From: Achatina immaculata
Taxonomy: Eukaryota; Mollusca; Gastropoda; Stylommatophora; Achatinidae
NCBI GenBank assembly: GCA_009760885.1
Contig: CM019714.1
Span: 2,405,895-2,469,894 of the forward strand
Direction of reading: 5' to 3'
DNA length: 64,000 nucleotides
The notes beneath the pieces were generated by a model. It was given only the letters and a program-made list of their open reading frames with translations. It searched no databases and had not been told where the DNA came from. This document shows, piece by piece, positions 1-10,319 of the stretch (the first letter of the stretch is position 1; every line of letters begins with the position of its first letter). The position numbers were made by a program, and so were the translations under genes.

Positions 1-78
1 TGTGCTGACATAGATGAACATTGCTCGGCAAATCTTATGTGCTGACATAGATTAACATTGCTCGGCAAATTTTATGAA
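1..78. repeat. 37-bp tandem repeat, partial
   Basis: About two copies of a 37-bp unit containing GCTCGGCAAAT and TGTGCTGACATAGAT. The same unit recurs at 1756-1880, in both cases just before a coding-like segment, so the two places are copies of one duplicated block. Confidence 0.85.
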
Positions 79-80
79 AG

Positions 81-233
81 TCAACAAACTTTCTTGAGCT
101 TCCTTCCTCGTAATTTCTTAGCCTGCGTGAAGTCGTCCTCATCTTCATCCTCACCCTTGTCATCTTTCTTCTTTCCCAGAACTTGTTTGATTATTATCTC
201 ATCATCAAGAGAGAGAAAGAGAGAGAGAGAGAA

Positions 234-268
<35 letters not shown>

Positions 269-362
269 TGGCAGGAATGGAATTGTCTACATCCACCCAA
301 GCCATCAAATCCTCTTCACTAACACTCTCTGAATGTGTTATTAAATTCAAGATGCTGGACAT
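81..362 (-). other. coding-like segment, copy 1 (unassigned)
   Basis: On the minus strand an acceptor-like CCCATGTCCAG precedes an open frame of exon-like composition (SVSEEDLMAWVDVDNSIPA). The frame runs through a CT microsatellite read as SLSLSL and then an acidic/basic stretch (DDEIIIKQVLGKKKDDKGED) to a stop. The amino-acid use looks coding, but I do not recognise the protein, and the entry phase does not fit the neighbouring CFAP65 exons. It may be an exon of another transcript or a decayed exon. A second copy with a 1-bp indel lies at 1883-2170. Confidence 0.35.
212..268. repeat. (GA)n microsatellite
   Basis: Nearly pure GA run with AAAG interruptions, inside coding-like copy 1. Its length differs in copy 2 (2018-2076). 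Confidence 0.9.
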
Positions 363-820
363 GGGACACTAAACTTCTCTGAATGTGTTATTAAATTCAA
401 GTTGCTGGACATGGGACACTAAACTTCTCTGAATGTGTTATTAAATTCAAGTTGCTGGACATGGGACACTAAACTTCTCTGAATGTGTATTAAATTCAAG
501 ATGCTGGACATGGACACTAAACTTCTCTGAATGTGTTATTAAATTCAAGATGCTGGACATGGGACACTAAACTTCTCTGAATGTGTTATTAAATTCAAGA
601 TGCTGGACATGGGACACTAAACTTCTCTGAATGTGTTATTAAATTCAAGATGCTGGACATGGGACACTAAACTTCTCTGAATGTGTTATTAAATTCAAGT
701 TGCTGGACATGGGACACTAAACTTCTCTGAATGTGTTATTAAATTCAAGATGCTGGACATGGGACACTAAACTTCTCTGAATGTTATTAAATTCAAGATA
801 CTGGACATGGGATATGTTTT
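310..820. repeat. 50-bp minisatellite A, array 1
   Basis: About ten copies of a 50-bp unit (GTTATTAAATTCAAG ... GCTGGACATGGGACACTAA). On the minus strand each unit holds the acceptor-like CCCATGTCCAG and the first codons of the adjoining coding-like segment. Arrays 2 (2140-2625) and 3 (4055-4712) are the same family. Confidence 0.9.
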
Positions 821-918
821 AAAACAAGGAAAATCTTATACTGTCTAATTTGACTTGTATATAACAAAGAGTAAAGAAATGTGTCTTGTATGTTGAAGCT
901 GTGAGAAAACCAACTGAC

Positions 919-1032
919 CATGTAAGTTTTTGCTTCCAGGGGGGAGAACCTCCACTCCATGGCCAGGGTTTGGCCAGGAAGTATCGTCCCTGACGGTGTC
1001 AAACACTCAAAGATATGCTGGTCATAGTTTTC
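919..1032 (-). CDS. CFAP65: CFAP65-like exon (most 3' exon seen)
   Basis: A 114-bp exon, phase 0 to 0, 38 codons. The acceptor is CTTTATCAG and the donor is ATG|GTCAGT. It encodes IFECLTPSGTILPGQ and then WRFSPLEAKTYM, the end of an ASH/MSP-like immunoglobulin fold. The 'FSPxEAKTY' signature is, from memory, characteristic of CFAP65 (CCDC108), a central-apparatus protein of motile cilia and sperm flagella. It continues in frame from the exon at 3244-3432. The following exons should lie beyond base 1. Confidence 0.82.
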
Positions 1033-1171
1033 CTGATAAAGTTATTACACACAAAATAAATACAAGTTAAACATAATAAATGCAGCAGAATCTCTCTTAA
1101 TCAGCAACAACTGGATTTCACCAATTCCGGATACAGATTTGTCCAGATAATTGAATATATATTCGGAAAAC

Positions 1172-1505
1172 TTACCTGTTTATGTTTTGTGATGCCATCT
1201 GTAGAATCTGCAGAACGCGAAGTTCATTGGTCATGTTTTGTTCAAACTTCTTCTTCATTTTCCAAACCATGAAGGCTCGTTGCTGCAGATAAAGTTCACC
1301 CCCATTCTCCTCTGTTCCTAATCCTCCCTCTCCAGCTGCTGACAGCAATTTCCTTATATCCTCTTCTATGTTGTCTTTCCATCTCTGTCTTGGTCTACCG
1401 TTTGGCCTTGTTTCCCTCATCTCTTGTGCATACATCATTTTCATTTGTCTGTTCTCTTCCATTCTTCCTACATGCCCCAGCCAGCGTAGTCTTTCTGAAC
1501 TATCC
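1172..1505 (-). mobile_element. LINE ORF2 3' fragment
   Basis: Minus-strand frame with the post-RT signature of invertebrate non-LTR retrotransposons: RLRWLGHVGRMEE, then NGRPRQRWKDNIEEDI. No catalytic RT motifs remain. It is 5' truncated and differs from the other LINE families in the window. Confidence 0.6.
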
Positions 1506-1639
1506 ACCATAATTAAATAATGACCAAAAAATCGTGGGCATTTTTTAAAAACTGAAAACACATACTCATAATTTTATATTTCACATTATCAATTTAAATT
1601 GCATTGAAAAATTGCAGTATGTATTACCACATGAAAGTT

Positions 1640-1755
1640 GTGAATTTATTAGTGTGACAACATAACATAACTAGGAATGTTTGTCTGTATTAGTGTGACA
1701 ATATAACATAACTTGAAATGTTTGTATTAATGTGACAATATAACTTGGAATGTCT
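1640..1755. repeat. ~40-bp degenerate tandem repeat
   Basis: Three imperfect copies of TTAGTGTGACAATATAACATAACTTGGAATGTTTGTC. Confidence 0.75.
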
Positions 1756-1880
1756 GCCTCAGCAAATCTTATGTGCTGACATAGATGAACATTGCTCGGC
1801 AAATCTTATGTGCTGACATAGATGAACATTGCTCGGCAAATCTTATGTGCTGACATAGATGAACATTGCTCGGCAAATTT
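1756..1880. repeat. 37-bp tandem repeat
   Basis: About three and a half copies of the unit also present at 1-78. Confidence 0.88.
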
Positions 1881-1882
1881 TA

Positions 1883-2026
1883 TGAAAGTCAACAAACTTT
1901 CTTGAGCTTCCTTCCTCGTAAATTTCTTAGCCTGCGTGAAGTCGTCCTCATCTTCATCCTCACCCTTGTCATCTTTCTTCTTTCCCAGAACTTGTTTGAT
2001 TATTATCTCATCATCAAGAGAGAGAA

Positions 2027-2081
<55 letters not shown>

Positions 2082-2170
2082 GGAATGGAATTGTCTACAT
2101 CCACCCAAGCCATCAAATCCTCTTCACTAACACTCTCTGAATGTGTTATTAAATTCAAGATGCTGGACAT
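1883..2170 (-). other. coding-like segment, copy 2 (frameshifted)
   Basis: Near-identical duplicate of 81-362. An extra base in the A/T run near 1920 changes the frame after DDFTQAKK, so the two copies end differently. The CT/GA microsatellite is longer here. The copies lie on either side of the exon at 919-1032, so they result from segmental duplication and cannot both be ordinary consecutive exons. Confidence 0.35.
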
Positions 2171-2625
2171 GGGACACTAAACTTCTCTGAATGTGTTATT
2201 AAATTCAAGTTGCTGGACATGGGACACTAAACTTCTCTGAATGTGTTATTAAATTCAAGTTGCTGGACATGGGACACTAAACTTCTCTGAATGTGTTATT
2301 AAATTCAAGATGCTGGACATGGGACACTAAACTTCTCTGAATGTGTTATTAAATTCATGATGCTGGACATGGGACACTAAACTTCTCTGAATGTGTTATT
2401 AAATTCAAGATGCTGGACATGGGACACTAAACTTCTCTGAATGTGTTATTAAATTCAAGATGCTGGACATGGGACACTAAACTTCTCTGAATGTGTTATT
2501 AAATTCAAGTTGCTGGACATGGGACACTAAACTTCTCTGAATATGTTATCAAATTCAAGATGCTGGACATGGGACACTAAACTTCTCTGAATGTTATTAA
2601 ATTCAAGATACTGGACATGGGATAT
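2140..2625. repeat. 50-bp minisatellite A, array 2
   Basis: About nine to ten copies of the same unit as 310-820, ending in the same degenerate last copy (AAGATACTGGACATGGGATATG) and followed by unique sequence shared with 4700-4830. Confidence 0.9.
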
Positions 2626-2750
2626 GTTTTAAAACAAGGAAAATCTTATACTTGTCTAATTTGACTTGTCATCTTCAAACAAATGTAGTTTGTTGGCTCA
2701 GTATACAAAAAACCCATGTGATCTCTCTTAGCCAATGAGCCACAATTCTA

Positions 2751-2918
2751 CTGGCACAAGATGCTGACTTTTACAAAGAAGGGATCCATATGCTCCAGGA
2801 TCGCTGGACTAAGTGCATAAACTTGCAAGGGGACTATGTTGAGAAATAACCCAAAAAAACTGTCCACAAATAATCCATTGTGCATTATGCTGATAACTTA
2901 TCAATCACCCCTTGTATA
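2751..2918 (+). mobile_element. mariner 3' remnant, copy 1
   Basis: Matches the last ~170 bp of the mariner at 17432-18716: codons for DADFYKEGI and KCINLQGDY, then the terminal inverted repeat region ending CACCCCTTGTA. The remnant lies within the duplicated block and recurs at 4839-5006. Confidence 0.8.
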
Positions 2919-2999
2919 TGTGTATGACTGTCTTCTGCATGCTGACACTGTTCATATGTGTATATGTGAAATGGTATCTTCAAGCAAGTTTGCATTATA

Positions 3000-3018
3000 T
3001 ATATGTGTGTGTGTGTAC
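3000..3018. repeat. (TG)n microsatellite
   Basis: TATATATGTGTGTGTGTGTA. One dinucleotide longer in the duplicate at about 5085-5105. Confidence 0.8.
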
Positions 3019-3243
3019 GTCTAACTTCTGTATGGTTTTTTTCTGTAAACCTGCATTTGTCCATCTTCTGCCTGCTTACACTGTTTATGTTCAAGCTGTG
3101 TCTGATTACTGAAATAAACTCAAGATCCCTTAATCCAGCACCCGCCTACAGCATACTAAAACAAAGCCACCACTTCAAAGGTTTTCATCTTATTAGTGAT
3201 ATCCCTCCAAGAACCACAAAGTCACCACTTCAAAAGTTCTCAC

Positions 3244-3432
3244 CTTATTAATGATATCCAGGGGCATAAGGTTAACCTCAAAACTCACGGGCACTGCCCC
3301 ACCATTGTACAAATCATAAACTTGCTTGGGACTGATCTTTTCTCCGATGGGAACGGGAGTGAACGAATGTTTGTTGGAGGCAAAGTGGATATAATGACAA
3401 TCACGGTCAACAGTTGCTCCAATAAAGTTCAG
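3244..3432 (-). CDS. CFAP65: CFAP65-like exon, duplicate copy A
   Basis: A 189-bp exon, phase 0 to 0, 63 codons. The acceptor is TATCCACAG and the donor is AAG|GTGAGA. It encodes FIGATVDRDCHYIHF, HSFTPVPIGEKI and PKQVYDLYNGGAVPVSFEV, the entry to the ASH-like repeat that the 919-1032 exon completes. The 'YxLYNGGxVPVxxEV' pattern is what I remember of CFAP65. An identical translated copy with intact splice sites lies at 5332-5520. Because the exon is symmetric, including one or both copies keeps the frame. Confidence 0.82.
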
Positions 3433-3491
3433 CTGTGGATATAAATTCAATACAGCAATCAAGATATCTAATATAAAAATCAGTCTATACC

Positions 3492-3690
3492 ATTACAGCA
3501 GTCAAGACATCCAGTGAATAAAACAATTAATGTAACTCATTACAGCAGTCAAGACATCCAGTGAATAAAACAATTAATGTAACTCATTACAGCAGTCAAG
3601 ACATCCAGTGAATAAAACAATTAATGTAACTCATTACAGCAGTCAAGACATCCAGTGAATAAAACAATTAATGTAATTCATTACAGCAGT
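3492..3690. repeat. 48-bp minisatellite B
   Basis: About four copies of AACAATTAATGTAACTCATTACAGCAGTCAAGACATCCAGTGAATAAA, in the intron upstream (in transcript sense) of exon copy A. The duplicate block has only one copy (5570-5630). Confidence 0.88.
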
Positions 3691-3799
3691 ACAAAAAGTA
3701 AAGGAATATAATTAAAACTATAATTTTTTTGTAAAATTCTGAAATCAGACAAGCATTTTTAAAAAAGTCTTAAATTATATTTCCACATTCTAAGACCGA

Positions 3800-3995
3800 G
3801 ACTCTTATAGAGTAGAGGACAAGTTTTATGGAGCAGAGGACAAGTTTTATGTTGTAGAGGACAAGTTTTATGTCATAGAGGACAAGTTTTATGGAGCAGA
3901 GGACAAGTTCTATGTTGTAGCGGACAAGTTTTATGTTGTAGAGGACAAGTTTTATTGAGAGTAGGGCAAGTTGTTGAGTAGAGGGCAAGTTCAGT
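3800..3995. repeat. 21-bp minisatellite C, array 1
   Basis: About nine copies of GACAAGTTTTATGTTGTAGAG. Array 2 is at 5752-5990. Confidence 0.88.
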
Positions 3996-4054
3996 TCGGA
4001 GTGGTGCACATCAATGAGATGTCTCTATTTAAAGTAAGACAACTTGTGTGGAGT

Positions 4055-4712
4055 GGTGCACTAAACTTCTCTGAATGTGTTATTAAATTCAAGATGCTGG
4101 ACATGGGACACTAAACTTCTCTGAATGTGTTATTAAATTCAAGATGCTGGACATGGGACACTAAACTTCTCTGAATGTGTTATTAAATTCAAGATTCTGG
4201 ACATGGGACACTAAACTTCTCTGAATGTGTTATTAAATTCAAGATGCTGGACATGGGACACTAAACTTCTCTGAATGTGTTATTAAATTCAAGATGCTGG
4301 ACATGGGACACTAAACTTCTCTGAATGTGTTATTAAATTCAAGATGCTGGACATGGGACACTAAACTTCTCTGAATGTGTTATTAAATTCAAGATGCTGG
4401 ACATGGGACACTAAACTTCTCTGAATGTGTTATTAAATTCAAGATTCTGGACATGGGACACTAAACTTCTCTGAATGTGTTATTAAATTCAAGATGCTGG
4501 ACATGGGACACTAAACTTCTCTGAATGTGTTATTAAATTCAAGATGCTGGACATGGGACACTAAACTTCTCTGAATGTGTTATTAAATTCAAGATGCTGG
4601 ACATGGGACACTAAGCTTCTCTGAATGTGTTATTAAATTCAAGATGCTGGACATGGGACACTAAACTTCTCTGAATGTGTTATTAAATTCAAGATACTGG
4701 ACATGGGATATG
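4055..4712. repeat. 50-bp minisatellite A, array 3
   Basis: About thirteen copies of the 50-bp unit, very homogeneous. Fuses directly to the short GTGGAGTGGTGCAC unit, marking the junction of the tandem segmental duplication (about 2150-4055 versus 4055-6010). Confidence 0.9.
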
Positions 4713-4838
4713 TTTTAAAACAAGGAAAATCTTATACTTGTCTAATTTGACTTGTCATCTTCAAACAAATGTAGTTTGTTGGCTCAGTATACAAAAAACC
4801 CATGTGATCTCTCTTAGCCAATGAACCACAATTCTACT

Positions 4839-5006
4839 GGCACAAGATGCTGACTTTTACAAAGAAGGGATCCATATGCTCCAGGATCGCTGGACTAAGT
4901 GCATAAACTTGCAAGGGGACTATGTTGAGAAATAACCCAAAAAAACTGTCCACAAATAATCCATTGTGCATTATGCTGATAACTTATCAATCACCCCTTG
5001 TATATG
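4839..5006 (+). mobile_element. mariner 3' remnant, copy 2
   Basis: Near-identical to 2751-2918 and lying at the same relative place in the second duplicated block, so the mariner fragment predates the duplication. Confidence 0.8.
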
Positions 5007-5331
5007 TGTATGACTGTCTTCTGCATGCTGACACTGTTCATATGTGTATATGTGAAATGGTATCTTCAAGCAAGTTTGCATTATATATATGTGTGTGTGT
5101 GTGTACGTCTAACTTCTGTATGGTTTTTTTCTGTAAACCTGCATTTGTCCATCTTCTGCCTGCTTACACTGTTTATGTTCAAGCTGTGTCTGATTACTGA
5201 AATAAACTCAAGATCCCTTAATCCAGCACCCGCCTACAGCATACTAAAACAAAGCCACCACTTCAAAGGTTTTCATCTTATTAGTGATATCCCTCCAAGA
5301 ACCACAAAGTCACCACTTCAAAAGTTCTCAC

Positions 5332-5520
5332 CTTATTAATGATATCCAGGGGCATAAGGTTAACCTCAAAACTCACGGGCACTGCCCCACCATTGTACAA
5401 ATCATAAACTTGCTTGGGACTGATCTTTTCTCCGATGGGAACGGGAGTGAACGAATGTTTGTTGGAGGCAAAGTGGATATAATGACAATCACGGTCAACA
5501 GTTGCTCCAATAAAGTTCAG
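5332..5520 (-). CDS. CFAP65: CFAP65-like exon, duplicate copy B
   Basis: Offset by 2088 bp from copy A, with the same 63 codons and the same acceptor and donor. In transcript order it comes first, after the exon at 9809-9967, whose last codons (GREIM) join in frame to LNFIG. No stop, indel or splice-site damage is visible in either copy, so the duplication is recent, actively used, or an assembly artefact. Confidence 0.75.
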
Positions 5521-5751
5521 CTGTGGATATAAATTCAATACAGCAATCAAGATATCTAATATATCAGTCTATACCATTACAGCAGTCAAGACATCCAGTG
5601 AATAAAACAATTAATGTAACTCATTACAGCAGTACAAAAAGTAAAGGAATATAATTAAAACTATAATTTGTTTGTAAAATTCTGAAATCAGACAAGCATT
5701 TTAAAAAAAGTCTTAAATTATATTTCCACATTCTAAGACCGAGACTTTTAT

Positions 5752-5990
5752 AGAGTAGAGGACAAGTTTTATGGAGCAGAGGACAAGTTTTATGTTGTAG
5801 AGGACAAGTTTTATGTCATAGAGGACAAGTTTTATGGAGCAGAGGACAAGTTCTATGTTGTAGAGGACAAGTTTTATGTTGTAGAGGACAAGTTTTATGG
5901 AGCAGAGGACAAGTTTTATGTTGTAGCGGACAAATTTTATGTTGTAGAGGACAAGTTTTATTGAGAGTAGGGCAAGTTGTTGAGTAGAGG
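5752..5990. repeat. 21-bp minisatellite C, array 2
   Basis: About eleven copies of the 21-bp unit, two more than array 1. Confidence 0.88.
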
Positions 5991-5999
5991 GCAAGTTCA

Positions 6000-6515
6000 G
6001 TTCGGAGTGGTGCACATCAATGAGATGTCTCTATTTAAAGTAAGACAACTTGTGTGGAGTGGTGCACATCAATGAGATGTCTCTATTTAAAGTAAGACAA
6101 CTTGTGTGGAGTGGTGCACATCAATGAGATGTCTCTATTTAAAGTAAGATAACTTGTGTGGAGTGGTGCACATCAATGAGATGTCTCTGTTTAAAGTAAG
6201 ATAACTTGTGTGGAGTAGTGCACATCAATGAGATGTCTCTATTTAAAGTAAGACAACTTGTGTGGAGTGGTGCACATCAATGAGATGTCTCTATGTGTTG
6301 AGTGGTGCACATCAATGAGATGTCTCTATGTGTGGAGTGGTGCACATCAATGAGATGTCTCTATGTGTGGAGTGGTGCACATCAATGAGATGTCTCTATT
6401 TAAAGTAAGATAACTTGTGTGGAGTAGTGCACATCAATGAGATGTCTCTATTTAAAGTAAGACAACTTGTGTGGAGTGGTGCACATCAATGAGATGTCTC
6501 TATGTGTGGAGTGCA
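6000..6515. repeat. 52-bp minisatellite D
   Basis: About ten copies of GTGGTGCACATCAATGAGATGTCTCTATTTAAAGTAAGACAACTTGTGTGGA. Several copies lack the TTTAAAGTAAGA part and are about 33 bp. Confidence 0.9.
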
Positions 6516-6539
6516 AAGTTTCTGAGAGGAGAACATGTT

Positions 6540-6985
6540 CTGTTAAGAGTATGGCATGTTGTTGAGTGGAAAACAAGTTCTGTCAAGAGTAGGGCAAACC
6601 AGTGAGAGAAGGGGAAGTTCTGTCATGAGAAAGGCAAATTAGTGAACAGAAGACAAGTTCTGTCAAGAGAGGGGGCAAACAAGTGAGTGAAAGACAAGAT
6701 CTGTCAAGAGAGGGAGCAAACAAGTAATTTAAGGGTGAGTTCTGTCAAGAGAGGGGGCAAACAAGTGAGTGAAAGACAAGATCTGTCAAGTAGGACAAAC
6801 TAGTGAGTGAGGGGCAAGTTCTGTCAAGAGAGGGGGCAAACAAGTGAGTGAAAGACAAGTTCTGTTAAGAGAAAGGCAAATTAATGAATAGAAGACAAGT
6901 TCTGTCAAGTAGGACAAATTAGTGAGTGAAGGGCAAGTATGTGTCAAGAGAGGGGGCAAACAAGTGAGTGAAGGATAAGTTCTGT
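6540..6985. repeat. degenerate ~40-bp repeat
   Basis: Diverged copies of GACAAGTTCTGTCAAGAGAGGGGGCAAACAAGTGAGTGAA. The irregular spacing suggests an old array. Confidence 0.8.
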
Positions 6986-7012
6986 TTTGATGATAACAAT
7001 TTTGTTAAAAAG

Positions 7013-7280
7013 AGGATACACACAGCATGTAGACCTCCCAGGATACACACAGCATTTAGATTTCCCAGGATACACACAGCATTTAGATTTCCCAGGATAC
7101 ACACAGCATTTAGATTTCCCAGGATACACACAGCATTTAGATTTCCCAGGATACACACAGCATTTAGATCTCCCAGGATACACACAGCATTTAGATCTCC
7201 CAGGATGCACACAGCATTTAGATCTCCCAGGATGCACACAGCATTTAGATTTCCCAGGATGCACACAGCATTTAGACTGG
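7013..7280. repeat. 27-bp minisatellite E
   Basis: Ten copies of GGATACACACAGCATTTAGATTTCCCA. Being 27 bp, it is open in several frames (9-residue repeats such as YTQHLDFPG). The open frames follow from the period and I do not call a protein. Confidence 0.92.
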
Positions 7281-7289
7281 CAGTAGTAT

Positions 7290-8287
7290 CAGAGAGTGAG
7301 GTGAGGTTGTAGGTTCTACTACTCCTATAAAGTGCCTCGTGCTCAGTGAAGGGAATGCCAGGTGGGTAAGAGGCAGCTTAAAACCTCTCGCTCCCGCTGA
7401 CTTGCGGGTAGGATAGGGAGTTCAAAGGCTAGCTGAGAGTCCGTACACAAACTGACAGAGGGCAACAGGAAGATCAATATATATGGCAAAGACCTGAGGA
7501 TTGTAAAACATCTATACTGGCAGCAAGAAGCAGTAGTTCGAGTTAAAAATAAAACTGGAAAATATCAACCTATAAAACAAGGGCTGCGACAAGGATGTGT
7601 ACTATCTCCAGACCTTTTTTCTCTGTACAGTGAGAATATTCTAAGAACGATCATCACAGAACCAGGCATGCTGAACTATCCTAATGCATGTGCAGAAATT
7701 CAAATACCTTGGAGCAGTAATAACTTCAGATTGGAAATGCAGAACAGAAATTAGGAACAGAATAGGCCAAGCAAAGACTGCATTTCAGAGAATGAGAAAC
7801 ATATTATCCAACACATCCTTATCAATGAATGTTAGAAAACTAGTCCTAAAATGCTATATTGAACCTATCTTGTTATATGGAAGTGAATCATGGACAATAG
7901 GCAAGTCTGCACAAAAATCATTGGAAGCAGCAGAAATGTGGTTTATTAGAAGAATGTTGCAAATCCCCTGGACAGCAAAAATGACTAATGAAGAATGTAC
8001 GAGAAGAGCTGGAATGACAAAAAATCTTGTCAAAAAGATAAGAGAGAGACAATGTACTTTCATAGGACATGCAATGAGAAGAGGGGGCATTTAAAATATT
8101 ATAACAACAGGAAAAATAGAAGGTAGAAGATCAAGAGGAAGACCAAGAGAAATGATACTAGACAGTCTGACGGGATGGTGTGAGAGGAGATCACCAACTG
8201 AACTAATGGCCTGCATGAAGGATCGTGTACTCTGGAGAAGCATAATAGCCAACGCCAGTCGGCACGGCACCTGATGATGATGATGAT
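7290..8287 (+). mobile_element. LINE family A, internally deleted
   Basis: RT motifs start near 7465 (INIYGKDLRIVKHLYWQQEA; QGCVLSPDLFSLY). The sequence then jumps to the post-RT part: KFKYLGAVITSD, CYIEPILLYGSESWT, CTFIGHAMRRGGI, with a stop at 8092, then GRRSRGRPRE and SRHGT. The FADD catalytic block is missing, so it cannot work. It ends in (GAT)n at 8272-8287, the 3' tail this family also shows at 15150 and 36812. Bases 7290-7445 may be its 5' leader. Confidence 0.75.
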
Positions 8288-8809
8288 TTACTGCATGTCA
8301 CAGATGTTTTGCTGATTTTGAGCTGTTGTCAAATTATTCATGTTTATTATTTTCAGAACGTGCTGCTTCTTCTTCTGATGGTTTTTGCCTCCAGTGAGTT
8401 GATCATCATCACACGGCTTCCCCTATCTGTGCATGCACTTCATGTCTCTATGTCACATTCTGACAATTCTTGCAATATTTCAAACTTTTATTATTTTGAA
8501 ACTGAGCCTATTAATAACCTTACAAAGCCCCCCCCTCTCCAAGTGTGCAAGTGAAAAGATGAGACATATGGCTGTCACTTGAAACCTAAAGCTAGAAATG
8601 ATTAACATTAGTCAAAAAGTCATGTCAGACAGCAGGAGATCAACTGAAAATTAGGTGGAATGTTGGCCACGCTCAGTCACCAGTATCAAGACGAGACTCA
8701 CTCTCCATTAGCAAAAGATTACAATTTGCTGAAGGATCAGATGATAAATATGGGCATTTTTAACAACAAAATATTTTTCTTCTCAAAATTGTTCTTCCAC
8801 ACTTAGGCC
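8288..8809. other. no gene recognised
   Basis: Intronic sequence between the LINE tail and minisatellite F. Contains short open frames without coding character. I see no RNA gene, exon or repeat here. Confidence 0.6.
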
Positions 8810-8814
8810 TGTAG

Positions 8815-9640
8815 TACATTTAACAGACTATAGCATAAACATGATGTTAGGTTTTTGCACATAACAGACTATAGCATAAACATGATGTTAGGTTTTTGCA
8901 CATAACAGACTATAGCATAAGCATGATGTTAGGTTTTTGCACATAATAGACTATAGCATAAGCATGATGTTAGGTTTTTGCACATAACAAACTATAGCAT
9001 AAGCATGATGTTAGGTTTTTGCACATAACAGACTATAGCATAAGCATGATGTTAGGTTTTTGCACATAACAGACTATAGCATAAGCATGATGTTAGGTTT
9101 TTGCACATAACAGACTATAGCATAAGCATGATGTTAGGTTTTTGTATGTAACAGACTATAGCATAAGCATGATTTTAGGTTTTTGTATGTAACAGACTAT
9201 AGTATAAACATGATTTTAGATTTCTGTACTTAAAGGACTATAGTATAAGCATGATTTAAGGTTTCTGCATGTAACAGACTATAGTATAAACATGATTTTA
9301 GGCTTTTGTACATAACAGACTATAGTATAAACATAATTTTAGGCTTTTGTATGTAACAGACTATAGTATAAACATGATTTTAGGTTTCTGTACTTAAAGG
9401 ACTATAGTATAAGCTTGATTTTAGGTTTTTGCACATAACAGACTATAGTATAAACATGATTTTAGGTTTCTGTACTTAATGGACTATAGTATAAGCTTGA
9501 TTTTAGGTTTTTGCACATAACAGACTATAGTATAAACATGATTTTAGTCTTTCGTACATAACAGACTATAGTATAAGAATGATTTTAGGTTTTTGTACGT
9601 AACAGACTATAGTATAAACATGAGTTTAGGTGTATGTGTG
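8815..9640. repeat. 41-bp minisatellite F
   Basis: About twenty copies of TAACAGACTATAGCATAAGCATGATGTTAGGTTTTTGCACA. The left half is homogeneous (GCATAAGCATGATG) and the right half diverged (GTATAAACATGATTTTAG), a gradient typical of array growth from one side. Confidence 0.92.
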
Positions 9641-9808
9641 TATTGGGAGGCCAACAAATAAAAACAGTTACAACCTGTAGTATGGAGATGGTATGAACCT
9701 AAACCTACAACACCCAAGATAATGATGGTAGATGTGGAAATAATGCATTTCTCTTTCTTAACATGCCAGTGTATAGGCGCATACACACACACACAAGTAA
9801 ATGCTTAC

Positions 9809-9967
9809 CATGATTTCTCTCCCCCTGGCAATCTTAAAAATGACAGGCAGATGGTCTGTGCCAGACACGCTGTGAAGATATGTCATTGTTACTGTCACAG
9901 ACTCTCCTGGCTGGAGAGTTCCTTTCCTGGGAGTTACATCAAAAAGTTTGTTGTCCATCGCCTTCAC
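9809..9967 (-). CDS. CFAP65: CFAP65-like exon
   Basis: A 159-bp exon, phase 0 to 0, 53 codons. The acceptor is TTTCCTACAG and the donor is ATG|GTAAGC. It encodes MDNKLFDVTPRKGTLQPGES, then GTDHLPVIFKIARGREIM. The proline-glycine turn followed by a short strand is the usual ASH/MSP pattern, and 'GTDxLPVxFKxxxGREI' is a segment I associate with CFAP65. It joins in frame to the 17265-17349 exon upstream and to LNFIG of the duplicated exon downstream. Confidence 0.83.
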
Positions 9968-10049
9968 CTGTAGGAAAAAACATCACTACATCACACACAA
10001 TAATTAATATATAACTATACAACTATACATGAGGCACTGCAGGAAAGCT

Positions 10050-10310
10050 GTGATACCAAAATGTATAAACAAGGAAAAAAGTAGGAGCGGCTTTGTTACT
10101 TAATAACTACAAAGTTGTGATGTTTCAGCATGAGTCTTAATCATACAATTATTTTTTTTTTCACATATAATTCATGTGAATCTATACTTTATCTCCTCTC
10201 TCTATTTCGTTGTCCCGTACGTGTTTGTATGATTAAAGCTCATGTTGAAACATCACAACTTTGTAGTCATTAAGTAATAAAGCTTATCTACTTGTTTCCT
10301 AGTTTAGACA
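10050..10310. repeat. foldback element, copy 1
   Basis: Two inverted arms of about 110 bp: GGAAAAAAGTAGGAGCGGCT ... TGTGATGTTTCAGCATGAG on the left and its complement (CTCATGTTGAAACATCACAA ... CTTGTTTCCTAGTTTA) on the right, with almost no spacer. Related to 28170-28300 (single arm) and 62470-63020 (two arms with a spacer). No protein is encoded. Confidence 0.75.
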
Positions 10311-10319
10311 CTACATCAC

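Noticed and set aside
6968..7312. 114- and 99-codon YTQHLDFPG repeat frames
   Set aside because: 27-bp minisatellite readable in several frames on both strands; nothing marks one as coding.
8309..8554. 81-codon plus-strand frame
   Set aside because: No recognisable domain, no splice or promoter context; length expected by chance in AT-rich intron.
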